Assembly (NCBI RefSeq): GCF_900107125.1
Contig: NZ_FNOU01000021.1
Location: forward strand, 1-53,864
Direction: 5' to 3'
Source: Eubacterium barkeri
GTDB taxonomy: Bacteria > Bacillota > Clostridia > Eubacteriales > Eubacteriaceae
Length of the DNA: 53,864 bases
The notes beneath the pieces are model-generated. The model was not told the DNA's origin, made no database searches, and was given only the letters and a program-made list of their open reading frames with translations. Both the position numbers and the translations under genes were made by a program. Of the stretch, positions 35,622-43,464 are shown one piece after another. Each line of letters begins with the position of its first letter. Position 1 is the stretch's first letter.

Positions 35622-35708
35622 AACAAAGAAGGATATTGCCTCCAATGCAAGGCTGTAAACCACCTTTTTGTGAAAAAGCGTCCTGGTGACAAAACGCCAA
35701 ACAGAAAT

Positions 35709-35752
35709 CCCCCCTGAATGCCCATCAGCAATAATGCGGCATCCAGAGGGGG
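35709..35752 (-). terminator. Terminator at the end of the microcompartment-hydrogenase operon
   Basis: On the minus strand CCCCCT..GATGCC pairs with GGCAT..AGGGGG, followed by ATTTCTGTTT. It lies about 35 bases after the SnoaL-like gene. Confidence 0.65.
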
Positions 35753-35785
35753 TATAAAATAATGATTTAATAAAACACCATCATT

Positions 35786-36112
35786 TCAAAGGGGGCGTAT
35801 GATATATTCCTCAATCAGACCCATGGGATCCAACGTCGCGCACCCGACACAGGGATAATCCTCCCCGCTCAGGGTGACGGTGTAGGTCATGGCGTGCGGC
35901 AGCATCTGCTTGATAGTGACGCTGGCATCATACTGATTGAAGATACCGGTGAACACCCGGGCGACCTCGCCCGGTGTCCGGGCTTCCATATCCGGTGCGC
36001 CGGTACGGCGCAGGGCACCGTCGCTGAAATAGCAGGGATCGGCGAACAGATCGGCGATGGCCTGGGCATCCTGGCCATCCAGGGCCAGGGCATATTCTAA
36101 TAGTGCTTTCAT
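35786..36112 (-). CDS. SnoaL-like (NTF2-fold) small protein
   Basis: A 108-residue protein of the SnoaL/NTF2 cone fold: MKALLEYALALDGQDAQAIADLFADPCYFSDG at the start and a beta-rich C-terminal half. Its ATG directly follows the hydrogenase stop codon, so it is translationally coupled. Family members are small-ligand isomerases, dehydratases or binding proteins. Nothing here fixes a reaction. It is the last gene of the operon. Confidence 0.7.
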   Translation of the reverse strand: MKALLEYALALDGQDAQAIADLFADPCYFSDGALRRTGAPDMEARTPGEVARVFTGIFNQYDASVTIKQMLPHAMTYTVTLSGEDYPCVGCATLDPMGLIEEYIIRPL

Positions 36113-37492
36113 TTATTCCTCTACTCCTCCCGGGCTTTCTCCATACACACATCCACCGTAGCGGGTGTGCAGCAGCTGTTTCGCCATCGCACTGAGGGGC
36201 TTGCCGTAAAAGGCATTGTAGATCTTGGTGATTTCCGGATTATCCATGGCATAACGCATGGCCACATCCCCATCGTTTTGATACAAGGATGCGATTCGGG
36301 CTTTCCTCAGGGACTCCGGTACGGGGATGACCATAGCATTGGGCTGTCCGGCGCCGCTGATACAGCCCCCTGGACAGGTCATGACTTCAATGAAATGGAA
36401 GGCCTTGTAATAGCCGCCCTCAATCATACGGTCTGCAGCGTCCAAACCATGGACAACGGCGACGCGAATGACGGTCCCGGCAATCGCTACCTCAGCCCCT
36501 TTGACCTGGCTGAGGCCCCGCACCGGGGCGTAGTCCAACAGCTCCTCGGGGGCCCGCTCCCCAGTAAGGGCGGTGTAGGCCATGCGCAGGGCAGCTTCCA
36601 TGACCCCCCCGGTATTGCCAAAGATCACGGCACCGCCGCTGCCCCGTCCCAGAAGTCGGTCGTAGGTGACGTAGGGATTCAGGGCGGCAAAGGTGATTTC
36701 TTCCGCCTTCATCCATTGGGCCAGTTCCTGGGTGGTGATGACATAGTCATTGTCCCGGAGGATGCCGTCCCCCAGGTATTCGCCCGCATCCCGAAGCTCT
36801 GGACGGTTGATTTCCGCCTTTTTCGCGGCGCAGGGGGCGACGGCCACACTGACGATACGTTCGGCGCTTATATCCATCTGCTCGGCAAAATAGGTTTTAA
36901 TGGTCGCACCCTGCATACTGATGGGACTTTTTGCCGTAGAAATCAGGGGCAGGATCCCAGGGTAGTGGTTCTCTGCATGGCGGACCCAGGCCGGACAGCA
37001 GCTGGTGAATTGGGGAAGGTTCTCCCCTTCCACCACCCGCTTGAGGAACTCGGTCCCCTCCTCCATGACGGTGAGGTCCGCCGCAAAGGTTACATCCAGG
37101 ACATAATCCCCACCCAGCTGCCTTAAGGCATCGACCAGCTGGCCTTCCACGAAGGCCCCGGGCTTCTGTCCGAAGGCATCCCCCAGCCCCACCCGAACGG
37201 CGGGAGAGGTGGAGAATACCACGATGGCATCGGGATCGGCAATGGCCTGCTTCACGGCATCCACATGGGACCGTACGGTCAGCGCCCCTTCCGGACACAC
37301 GGTGGTGCATTGCCCGCACCCCACGCAGGGATAGGGCCCGACGGCCCCCTCCCGGAGGTAGCGGGTGACCACGCCCACATTTTCCATGCACATATCCAGA
37401 CAATTGCCACAGCCCACGCATTTATCCTCATCCTTGACGATGGTAGGATGTCCAGGATCGACCGGGATACACCTCAAGGTTCTTTCAGCCAT
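36113..37492 (-). CDS. [FeFe] hydrogenase (monomeric, two-ferredoxin-cluster type)
   Basis: Evolves or consumes H2 with ferredoxin-type electron partners. The 459-residue protein has two N-terminal [4Fe-4S] motifs, CVGCGNCLDMCMENVG and CVGCGQCTTVCPEGALT. All three H-cluster segments follow: TSCCPAWV, APCAAKKAE and EVMTCPGGCISGAGQP, then the small-subunit-like tail IYNAFYGKPLSAMAKQLLHTRY. The second segment starts with Ala in place of the usual Met. The start at 37492 overlaps the CooS-like gene by 8 bases and has AAGGGG upstream. Context suggests it disposes of electrons from the microcompartment pathway or from the CooS-like partner. Maturases HydEFG are not in the window. Confidence 0.92.
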   Translation of the reverse strand: MAERTLRCIPVDPGHPTIVKDEDKCVGCGNCLDMCMENVGVVTRYLREGAVGPYPCVGCGQCTTVCPEGALTVRSHVDAVKQAIADPDAIVVFSTSPAVRVGLGDAFGQKPGAFVEGQLVDALRQLGGDYVLDVTFAADLTVMEEGTEFLKRVVEGENLPQFTSCCPAWVRHAENHYPGILPLISTAKSPISMQGATIKTYFAEQMDISAERIVSVAVAPCAAKKAEINRPELRDAGEYLGDGILRDNDYVITTQELAQWMKAEEITFAALNPYVTYDRLLGRGSGGAVIFGNTGGVMEAALRMAYTALTGERAPEELLDYAPVRGLSQVKGAEVAIAGTVIRVAVVHGLDAADRMIEGGYYKAFHFIEVMTCPGGCISGAGQPNAMVIPVPESLRKARIASLYQNDGDVAMRYAMDNPEITKIYNAFYGKPLSAMAKQLLHTRYGGCVYGESPGGVEE

Positions 37493-39374
37493 CCAATCCC
37501 AACCCCTTCCGTTTTTCCGCGATGATGGCTTCAAAGGCCGCCGCGGTGGAATCCACATCCTCATCGATGAAGAGGTAGCCTCCTGTGAGGTCCTTCATGG
37601 TTTCGGTGAACAGGGTGACCGCCGTGTCACTCCCGGTAACGAAGGGGGCCAGCCCTAGGTGCAGCGGGAAGCCCAGGGTCAGGGCGAAGGCACCATCGGC
37701 CAGGGCCTGTTCCTCCAGCCATTGGGGTGCGGAGACGACAACAGGCAGCTGGGGCAGATCCACCCCAAGGGCCGCTGCCAGCTCCCCTGCCACCATTTCG
37801 ATGCGGCCGATGGCCAGACAGGGACCGAAGTTCAGCACTGGTGGGACGCCCAGGGCTTCGCAGACGGCTTTAAGGCCGGGGCCAGCCTGGGTGCTGGCCG
37901 CCGGGCTCATCAGCCCACTATTGGCCAGGCCGCCGGAGGTACAGCCCGCCGACAGCACCAGGATATCTGAAGCGATGAGGCGCTTGGTTAATTCGATGGT
38001 AAAGACATCATGGCCACCAGCCCGCAGGTTGGAGCAGCCCACCACAGCGGCTACCCCCTTGATCTGCCCGGCAACGATGGCATCCAGGACTGGCTGCCAG
38101 CTTCCCCCCAGGGCTTTCTTCAGGGTAAGGTCCGTAACGCCGGTGATGACGTCCTGAGCCCCATGGCCGGCCATGGGATTGATGCGCTTCTGATCCCCCA
38201 CCCGCTTGGCATAGGCCACGATGGCGGTGGACAGGATTTCCATGGTGATGGCTTCCCGGCTGGCCTCGCTATAATGTAGGCCCCGTGCACCGGCCTTCTT
38301 GGCCACATCATCCAGGCAGAGCATGGGGATGTCCAAATCGGTACAGATGGGCTCGATCCCCGGCAGGGTACAATTGAATTCTGATACCACCACATCCACG
38401 CAGCCCGTCAACAGGACGGCTTCGCTGGTGTAGTTGTTGCCCGCATGGCCGGAAAAGGCCGTTCCACAGTGGTTGTGCCGCAGCTGCAGGTCCTGCCCCA
38501 CGCAGGTACAGCCCACGATCTTAATGGCTTTGGCCCCCACCATGGCGGCCTTGGCCTGGATCTCTGGCTGTTCCAGCTGCTGGATTAAATCGCCGAACAT
38601 GGCCTGCTGATGGCCGGTGATCATGATATTGACGCAATCGGGATCTATGATCCCCAGGCCGGTGGCCTCGAAGCCCAGCTCTGGTTCACCCAGGATGATA
38701 TCATTGAGCAGATTGGTGAGGACCAGGCCGTAAAGGCCCGTGGAAATACCCAGGCGCAGGCATTGCATGGCCATGTCCACAGGATCAGAATTCAGGTTGG
38801 TGGAGGTTTTAACCAGGGCGTTGAAGATTTCATCCTTTCCGCCACCGGGCAGGATGCCCAGCTCCCGCCATTTTGTCAGGCGCAGGGGCGTGGCCAGCTT
38901 CTCCAGGACCACCATCTGCTCATCGTAGGGCCGGCGCAAATCCGTCAGAATAGTTTCAGCCAGAATCAAAGCGGCATCCCCATCTTCGGCGGCAGAAATT
39001 CCCAGTTGCCCGCAAAGGCGGTGGAGGGTTTCCGGTCCCTTTAGCGTCCGACCAGCCTGGACTGCTTCCTTCAGCCGCTTTGCGGCATTTTCCACCACGT
39101 GGATGTAGCAGCCGGATCCCGCCGCCACCGAGCGCAGGAAATTGCGCATGACGATGGTATCCGCATCCGCGCCACAGACTCCATAGGGACGGTTTTTAGA
39201 GATGCGGCAGGGACCGTTGGAGCAGAGCTTACAGCAAACCCCTGCCAGGCCGAAGCCGCACTTCACCTCCTGGTCCACCATGCGATGGTGGGAGACCCGG
39301 CGGCCGGATTCCCCTAAAAACTGCTCCAGGCAGCCATCCGCATTCCGACACATTTCACACTGTGTTACTCCCAT
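37485..39374 (-). CDS. CooS-family (Ni-CODH-like) protein with altered active site
   Basis: A 629-residue CO-dehydrogenase catalytic-subunit homologue. D-cluster cysteines Cys39/Cys47, B-cluster Cys48/51/56/68 (CGFGLAGVCCKLCSNGPCR) and all C-cluster ligands are present: His255, Cys291, Cys335, Cys447, Cys478, Cys519. The residue aligned with the catalytic lysine (Lys563 of Carboxydothermus CODH-II) is Gln556, in SAPQWLEEQALADG, and the proton-relay histidine row near residues 90-102 is replaced (GCYIHVVENAAK). An extra CX2CX5C lies at the N-terminus. So it binds the clusters but probably does not catalyse ordinary CO oxidation. It lies between a CoA-transferase gene and the [FeFe] hydrogenase gene. 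Alignment is from memory of the family. Confidence 0.88.
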   Translation of the reverse strand: MGVTQCEMCRNADGCLEQFLGESGRRVSHHRMVDQEVKCGFGLAGVCCKLCSNGPCRISKNRPYGVCGADADTIVMRNFLRSVAAGSGCYIHVVENAAKRLKEAVQAGRTLKGPETLHRLCGQLGISAAEDGDAALILAETILTDLRRPYDEQMVVLEKLATPLRLTKWRELGILPGGGKDEIFNALVKTSTNLNSDPVDMAMQCLRLGISTGLYGLVLTNLLNDIILGEPELGFEATGLGIIDPDCVNIMITGHQQAMFGDLIQQLEQPEIQAKAAMVGAKAIKIVGCTCVGQDLQLRHNHCGTAFSGHAGNNYTSEAVLLTGCVDVVVSEFNCTLPGIEPICTDLDIPMLCLDDVAKKAGARGLHYSEASREAITMEILSTAIVAYAKRVGDQKRINPMAGHGAQDVITGVTDLTLKKALGGSWQPVLDAIVAGQIKGVAAVVGCSNLRAGGHDVFTIELTKRLIASDILVLSAGCTSGGLANSGLMSPAASTQAGPGLKAVCEALGVPPVLNFGPCLAIGRIEMVAGELAAALGVDLPQLPVVVSAPQWLEEQALADGAFALTLGFPLHLGLAPFVTGSDTAVTLFTETMKDLTGGYLFIDEDVDSTAAAFEAIIAEKRKGLGLDG

Positions 39375-39424
39375 ATCCTTCTCTCCTTACAATCGAATAT
39401 CCCCTGAATCCTTCAGGTTGGGAC

Positions 39425-40768
39425 TTATTTGTTGCTTCGCCGCCAAATCTTCATCTTCCCGGCCTCCCGGATGAGTTCCTCCTGGAATTGGGGATGGGCG
39501 ATGGAGATCAGGGCTTCCGCCCGCTGCCAGGTGGACATGCCTTTAAGGCACACCTTCCCATATTCTGTGACCACATAGTGGGTGTTGGGTCGGGTATCCG
39601 TCACCGTGGACCCAGGCTTTAAGATGGGCAGGATCCGTGATTTCAGTTCGCCGGACCGGGTTTTAAAGGTGGAGGAGCAGCAGATGAAGCTTTTACCCCC
39701 CTTAGACAGATAGGCCCCCAGGACAAAGTCCAGCTGGCCGCCGGCCCCTGAAATCTGATGATAGCCCGAAGATTCTGCGTTCACCTGGCCGAAGAGGTCG
39801 ATGTCCACCGCATTGTTGATGGACATGAAGTTGTCGATTTGCGAGATGACCCGAACATCGTTGGTATAGTCCACGGGCATCCCCATACACTGGGGATTTT
39901 CATCCAAAAAGTCATAGAGCTTTTGGGTGCCCGCCCCAAAGGCATAGGTCTGGCGGAAGCGGTCGATGGCTTTTTTTGAGCCATTGATCTTCCCCGCCTC
40001 GGTGATATCCACAAAGGCATCCACGAACATCTCCGTATGGACACCCAGGTCCTTGAGGTCCGACTCGGCGATGAGGGCTCCCACGGCGTTGGGCATCCCC
40101 CCGATACCCAGCTGGAGGCAGGCCCCATTGGGGATTTCCGGCACAATGAGCTCGGCGACCCTTCGGTCCACCTCGCCGGCCTTGCCCGCCCCCATTTCGG
40201 CCATGGGCGGGTTGTCCCCCTCAACGATGTAGTCCACCTGGGAGATATGGATGGCTTCTTCCACCCCGCCCAGGCAGCGGGGCATATTCTTATTGACTTC
40301 GACAACGATGACCTTGGCGGTTTCGCAAAGGGCCATCATATGGGACGCGTTGGGTCCAAAATTGAAATACCCGTGGGCATCCATGGGCGCTACCTGGAAG
40401 AAGGCCACATCCACGGGGTCGATATTCTCCCGGTAATACCGGGGCAGCTCCGAATAACGCAGGGGGCAGTAATAGGCAAAGCCCTTCTGCACCGCCCGGC
40501 GTTCGATGCCGCTTAAATGCCAGGAATTCCAGACCAGGTGGGCTCCGGGATCCTCCAGCTTGAAGATCTCTGGCTCCCACATCAAAATCCCCCCATGGAA
40601 TTTAAGATCCGTGAGGTTCTCTGACTCGATTCGTTTGGCCAGAGCGGCATCCGTGAACCGGGCCGTTCCGGTGGTCCATCCATAATCCACCCAATCCCCG
40701 GATTTCACGACCTTGACCGCATCTTCCGCAGTGGAAAGCTTGTTTGCATATTCTCGAATGTATCGCAT
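39425..40768 (-). CDS. Acyl-CoA:acetate CoA-transferase (butyryl/4-hydroxybutyrate CoA-transferase family)
   Basis: 447 residues of the acetyl-CoA hydrolase/CoA-transferase family. [15 protein letters not shown] and the likely catalytic glutamate in [11 protein letters not shown] (near residue 240) are characteristic, as is the C-terminal [24 protein letters not shown]. The start at 40768 has GGAGG 5 bases upstream; the earlier ATG lies inside that site. In the microcompartment pathway it could convert the acyl-CoA made by the aldehyde dehydrogenase to the acid while making acetyl-CoA, in place of a PduL/acetate-kinase route. An intrinsic terminator separates it from the aldehyde dehydrogenase gene upstream. 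Confidence 0.9.
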   Translation of the reverse strand: MRYIREYANKLSTAEDAVKVVKSGDWVDYGWTTGTARFTDAALAKRIESENLTDLKFHGGILMWEPEIFKLEDPGAHLVWNSWHLSGIERRAVQKGFAYYCPLRYSELPRYYRENIDPVDVAFFQVAPMDAHGYFNFGPNASHMMALCETAKVIVVEVNKNMPRCLGGVEEAIHISQVDYIVEGDNPPMAEMGAGKAGEVDRRVAELIVPEIPNGACLQLGIGGMPNAVGALIAESDLKDLGVHTEMFVDAFVDITEAGKINGSKKAIDRFRQTYAFGAGTQKLYDFLDENPQCMGMPVDYTNDVRVISQIDNFMSINNAVDIDLFGQVNAESSGYHQISGAGGQLDFVLGAYLSKGGKSFICCSSTFKTRSGELKSRILPILKPGSTVTDTRPNTHYVVTEYGKVCLKGMSTWQRAEALISIAHPQFQEELIREAGKMKIWRRSNK

Positions 40769-40792
40769 CGTTTCCTCCATTCCCTACTGGCT

Positions 40793-40830
40793 AAAAAGAA
40801 AGCCAAAGTGTTGGTTTTGGCTTTCTTTTG
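40793..40830 (-). terminator. Strong hairpin terminator between aldehyde dehydrogenase and CoA-transferase genes
   Basis: AAAGAAAGCCAAA pairs perfectly with TTTGGCTTTCTTT around an 8-base loop, followed by TTTTTAG on the minus strand. The distance to the next gene start is only about 25 bases, which leaves no room for a full promoter. Distal genes must depend on readthrough or an upstream promoter. Confidence 0.8.
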
Positions 40831-40852
40831 TTGGGAAAGTAATTGAAAAATA

Positions 40853-42262
40853 TTATTTGATTTCGAATCCGCCGCTTAAAATGCAGCGCCGGCGACGGAC
40901 AAAGGATTTAGCTGATGTCAGGCCTTCGCCGGTAGGTCCGGCGATGGTGAAGGTCGGAAAGCCTTCCCCGCCGACACCCAGGCCAGCAAAGGAGGGACCG
41001 TTCTTCACGAAAATCGTGGTCTGGATCCGCTTGGACATTTCAGAAAGCTTATCGATATTTTTAGAGTGCATGGTGGCCGTGTGGCGGTTGCCATGTTCTA
41101 AGTCGCAGGCCACATCAATGCCGTCATCCACATCCTTGACCCGGATGACGGGCAGGATGGGCATCATCAGCTCTTCCACGGCCAGCAGGTGATCCCTGGG
41201 GACCTCCATGATGAGGCAGCGGGCTTCCCTGGGAACCTCGATCCCCGCGGCAGCACCGATATAGTGGACATCCTTGCCCACGAATTCCCGGCTTAAACGG
41301 CCGCCGGGGAATACCATTTCAGCCAGGGCATCAATGACCTTCCGGTCCTTCAGCTCGAAGGCGCCATGCTTCTTCATGTTGAAGATGAGGTAATCCGCCA
41401 CCTCATCCACCACGACGACTTCTTTTTCTGCAATACAGGGCATATTATTATCAAAGCAGCAGCCATCGACGATGTCCTTGGCGGCTTTTTCAATATCGGC
41501 GGTTTCATCCACCAGGGCCGGGGGATTCCCCGCACCGGCACCGATGGCCTTCTTACCGGATTGGAGCACGGCCTTGACCACTCCAGGGCCGCCGGTGGCG
41601 CAGAGCATGTTGATCTTGGGATGGACCATCATGGCATCTGCGCTTTCGATGGTGGGTTTGGCGGTAGTCACCATCAGGTTGCACAGGCCACTGGCTTCAT
41701 AAATGGCCTGATTGATGAGCTTCAGGGTATAGTGGCAGGTCTGCACGGCTTTGGGATGGGGTGAGAACACGACAGTGTTCCCCCCCGCCAGCATTGAAAT
41801 CCCGTTATTGATCAGGCTTTCGCTGGGGTTGGTCGTCGGCGTGATGGCTCCGATGACCCCGAAGGGAGAGAGTTCCAGCAGGGTGAGGCCGTCATCGCCG
41901 GTCATGCATTCTGCTTTCAGGTCCTCGACACCCGGCGTATAAAGAGATGCCAGTTCATGCTTGACCAGCTTATCCTGATAATTGCCCATGCCGGTTTCCT
42001 CTACGGCCATGCCGCAGATGGTTTCCATGTGATCCTTTTGCATCATGGTATCCCGGATGGCCTGGATGACCTTGCGGCGGGTGGCCAGGCTGCACCGCAT
42101 ATATTCGCGCTGGGCCGCCCATGCCGCTTCGATGGCTTCTTCCATAGTTTCGAAGATGCCCCATTTTGGTTCCGCTGCTTCCCCTTGGGGCGCTTCTGTA
42201 TCCCCGAGTTGATCAACCACCTGTTTCACCAGTTTCTCGATGTCTTTAATATTTAATTCCAT
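40853..42262 (-). CDS. CoA-acylating aldehyde dehydrogenase (PduP/EutE-like)
   Basis: Oxidises an aldehyde with NAD+ and CoA to the acyl-CoA. About 469 residues. The nucleophilic cysteine is in NNMPCIAEKEVVVVD near residue 268; FGVIGAITPTTNP and GAGAGNPPALVD are cofactor and CoA-binding segments. The N-terminal MELNIKDIEKLVKQVVDQLG forms an amphipathic helix followed by an acidic/proline linker, as in microcompartment encapsulation peptides. The start at 42262 is set by GGAGG; the longer frame to 42340 runs into the shell-protein gene. It lies directly after the shell genes. Confidence 0.94.
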   Translation of the reverse strand: MELNIKDIEKLVKQVVDQLGDTEAPQGEAAEPKWGIFETMEEAIEAAWAAQREYMRCSLATRRKVIQAIRDTMMQKDHMETICGMAVEETGMGNYQDKLVKHELASLYTPGVEDLKAECMTGDDGLTLLELSPFGVIGAITPTTNPSESLINNGISMLAGGNTVVFSPHPKAVQTCHYTLKLINQAIYEASGLCNLMVTTAKPTIESADAMMVHPKINMLCATGGPGVVKAVLQSGKKAIGAGAGNPPALVDETADIEKAAKDIVDGCCFDNNMPCIAEKEVVVVDEVADYLIFNMKKHGAFELKDRKVIDALAEMVFPGGRLSREFVGKDVHYIGAAAGIEVPREARCLIMEVPRDHLLAVEELMMPILPVIRVKDVDDGIDVACDLEHGNRHTATMHSKNIDKLSEMSKRIQTTIFVKNGPSFAGLGVGGEGFPTFTIAGPTGEGLTSAKSFVRRRRCILSGGFEIK

Positions 42263-42285
42263 TTCACGCCTCCATTTTGCGGTGC

Positions 42286-43071
42286 TTAGATATAAGGGGT
42301 CGTCATACTGGCTGCGGGACCGGCCAGGGCGTTCAGGCAAGGCAGTCCGATTTCACGGGCGGCGTAGACGGCTTGACGGACAGCGCCGGCATCCCCGGAA
42401 ATGAAGATCATGCCTTCGTTGGAGTACTTGGTCCCACCGTTATCCGGTGATGCAAAGCCGATGAGCTCCACATTGGCTGCCTTTAAAGCGGCATCTGCCA
42501 TAAGAACACCAATCCCGGCGGGTGCGCCGACGATGATGGCGAAGGCCTTGCCGATGGGTGCGCCCAGGGCCATGTTGCAGGCGAAGGAGGCACGGGCGGT
42601 GTATTGGAATTCCAGATGACCGGCATCGTTGCCGTAGACATCTCCGAAGGTGCGGTTTAAGTCGGCCAGGGCCACCTCGACGGCGCGCTTGGCATCGGAT
42701 ACATCCTCTGCCCCAAAGATGATGAGGGAGCCGTGTCCGGCACCGCCCTTGGTATCACGGGCCATTTCACAGATGACCATTTCGGTATTGGTGGCTTTAA
42801 CGGCTTCGTCCGCCGCAAAGATATGGGGGCCGGCACCGGTCCGGGCGGATAAAATCCCGATGGAACGGTATTTGGCATCCAGCTTCATGGCTTCGTGGAG
42901 GCTGGCATCTACATTGGCGATGACGAATCCGATGGTATCGCCCATGGCAGTTCCAACAAATTCAGTCAGGCCGCAATTGGCAACGGGCTTCGGACAGCAG
43001 TCGGCTGCTTCTGCCGTATCAATCTTCTTCATCACTTCTTCCATTAATTGGCTCATTAATTCTTCTTTCAT
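42286..43071 (-). CDS. Microcompartment trimeric shell protein (BMC-T, PduB/EtuB-like)
   Basis: 261 residues made of an N-terminal extension (about 1-40) and two fused BMC domains (about 40-140 and 150-255). Domain marks are IGFVIANVDASLHEAMKLD, IGILSARTGAGPHIFAADEAVKAT, AFAIIVGAPAGIGVLMADAALKAANVELIGF and FISGDAGAVRQAVYAARE. The N-terminal helix MKEELMSQLMEEVMKK resembles those of PduB. Such trimers form larger gated pores for substrates or cofactors. It follows the BMC-H gene and precedes the aldehyde dehydrogenase. Confidence 0.94.
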   Translation of the reverse strand: MKEELMSQLMEEVMKKIDTAEAADCCPKPVANCGLTEFVGTAMGDTIGFVIANVDASLHEAMKLDAKYRSIGILSARTGAGPHIFAADEAVKATNTEMVICEMARDTKGGAGHGSLIIFGAEDVSDAKRAVEVALADLNRTFGDVYGNDAGHLEFQYTARASFACNMALGAPIGKAFAIIVGAPAGIGVLMADAALKAANVELIGFASPDNGGTKYSNEGMIFISGDAGAVRQAVYAAREIGLPCLNALAGPAASMTTPYI

Positions 43072-43088
43072 GGCTTCTTCCTCTCACA

Positions 43089-43373
43089 TTAAACCGATTC
43101 AAACTTCGGTAGCATTTTTTCTACATCGGGATGGGGACGGGGGATGACGTGGACCGAAACCACCTGTCCAACCTTGTCCGCAGCGGCGGCACCAGCATCG
43201 ACGGCGGCTTTTACCGCACCGACATCACCTCGGACCATAACAGTAATCAGACCGGAGCCGATCATCTCATAGCCCGTCAGCTCGACATTGGCGGATTTCA
43301 CCATGGCATCGGCGGCTTCGATACAGCCCACCATCCCTTTGGTTTCAATCATGCCTAAAGCTTCATTCTGCAT
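43089..43373 (-). CDS. Microcompartment hexameric shell protein (BMC-H, PduA/EutM-like)
   Basis: 94 residues, a single BMC domain: [32 protein letters not shown], pore loop [13 protein letters not shown], then [26 protein letters not shown]. Closest in pattern to PduA/EutM/CutN major facet proteins, with a Gly-Ser-Gly pore. It is the only hexamer gene in the locus. AGGAG precedes the ATG. It lies after the glycyl radical enzyme gene, with a long hairpin between. Confidence 0.96.
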   Translation of the reverse strand: MQNEALGMIETKGMVGCIEAADAMVKSANVELTGYEMIGSGLITVMVRGDVGAVKAAVDAGAAAADKVGQVVSVHVIPRPHPDVEKMLPKFESV

Positions 43374-43398
43374 TATAATCTCCTATCTCTTTATTCAG

Positions 43399-43431
43399 GA
43401 TGGAGCATTCCGGATAGCGGAATGCCCCATC
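43399..43431 (-). other. 14-bp stem-loop between the glycyl radical enzyme and shell genes
   Basis: GATGGGGCATTCCG pairs with CGGAATGCTCCATC (one G-T pair) around a five-base loop. No T-run follows. It probably protects or processes the upstream mRNA end, allowing different enzyme and shell amounts. Confidence 0.6.
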
Positions 43432-43464
43432 ACGAGGTGTGTGTATTGATCGATAAACGGTATC

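Noticed and set aside
36167..37126. Long plus-strand reading frame of 319 residues within the hydrogenase gene
   Set aside because: It is an antisense shadow of a gene with all [FeFe] hydrogenase motifs.
37485..39374. Functional CO dehydrogenase of the Wood-Ljungdahl pathway
   Set aside because: No acetyl-CoA synthase, corrinoid protein or CooC/CooF genes are nearby, and the catalytic lysine and histidine relay are not conserved.
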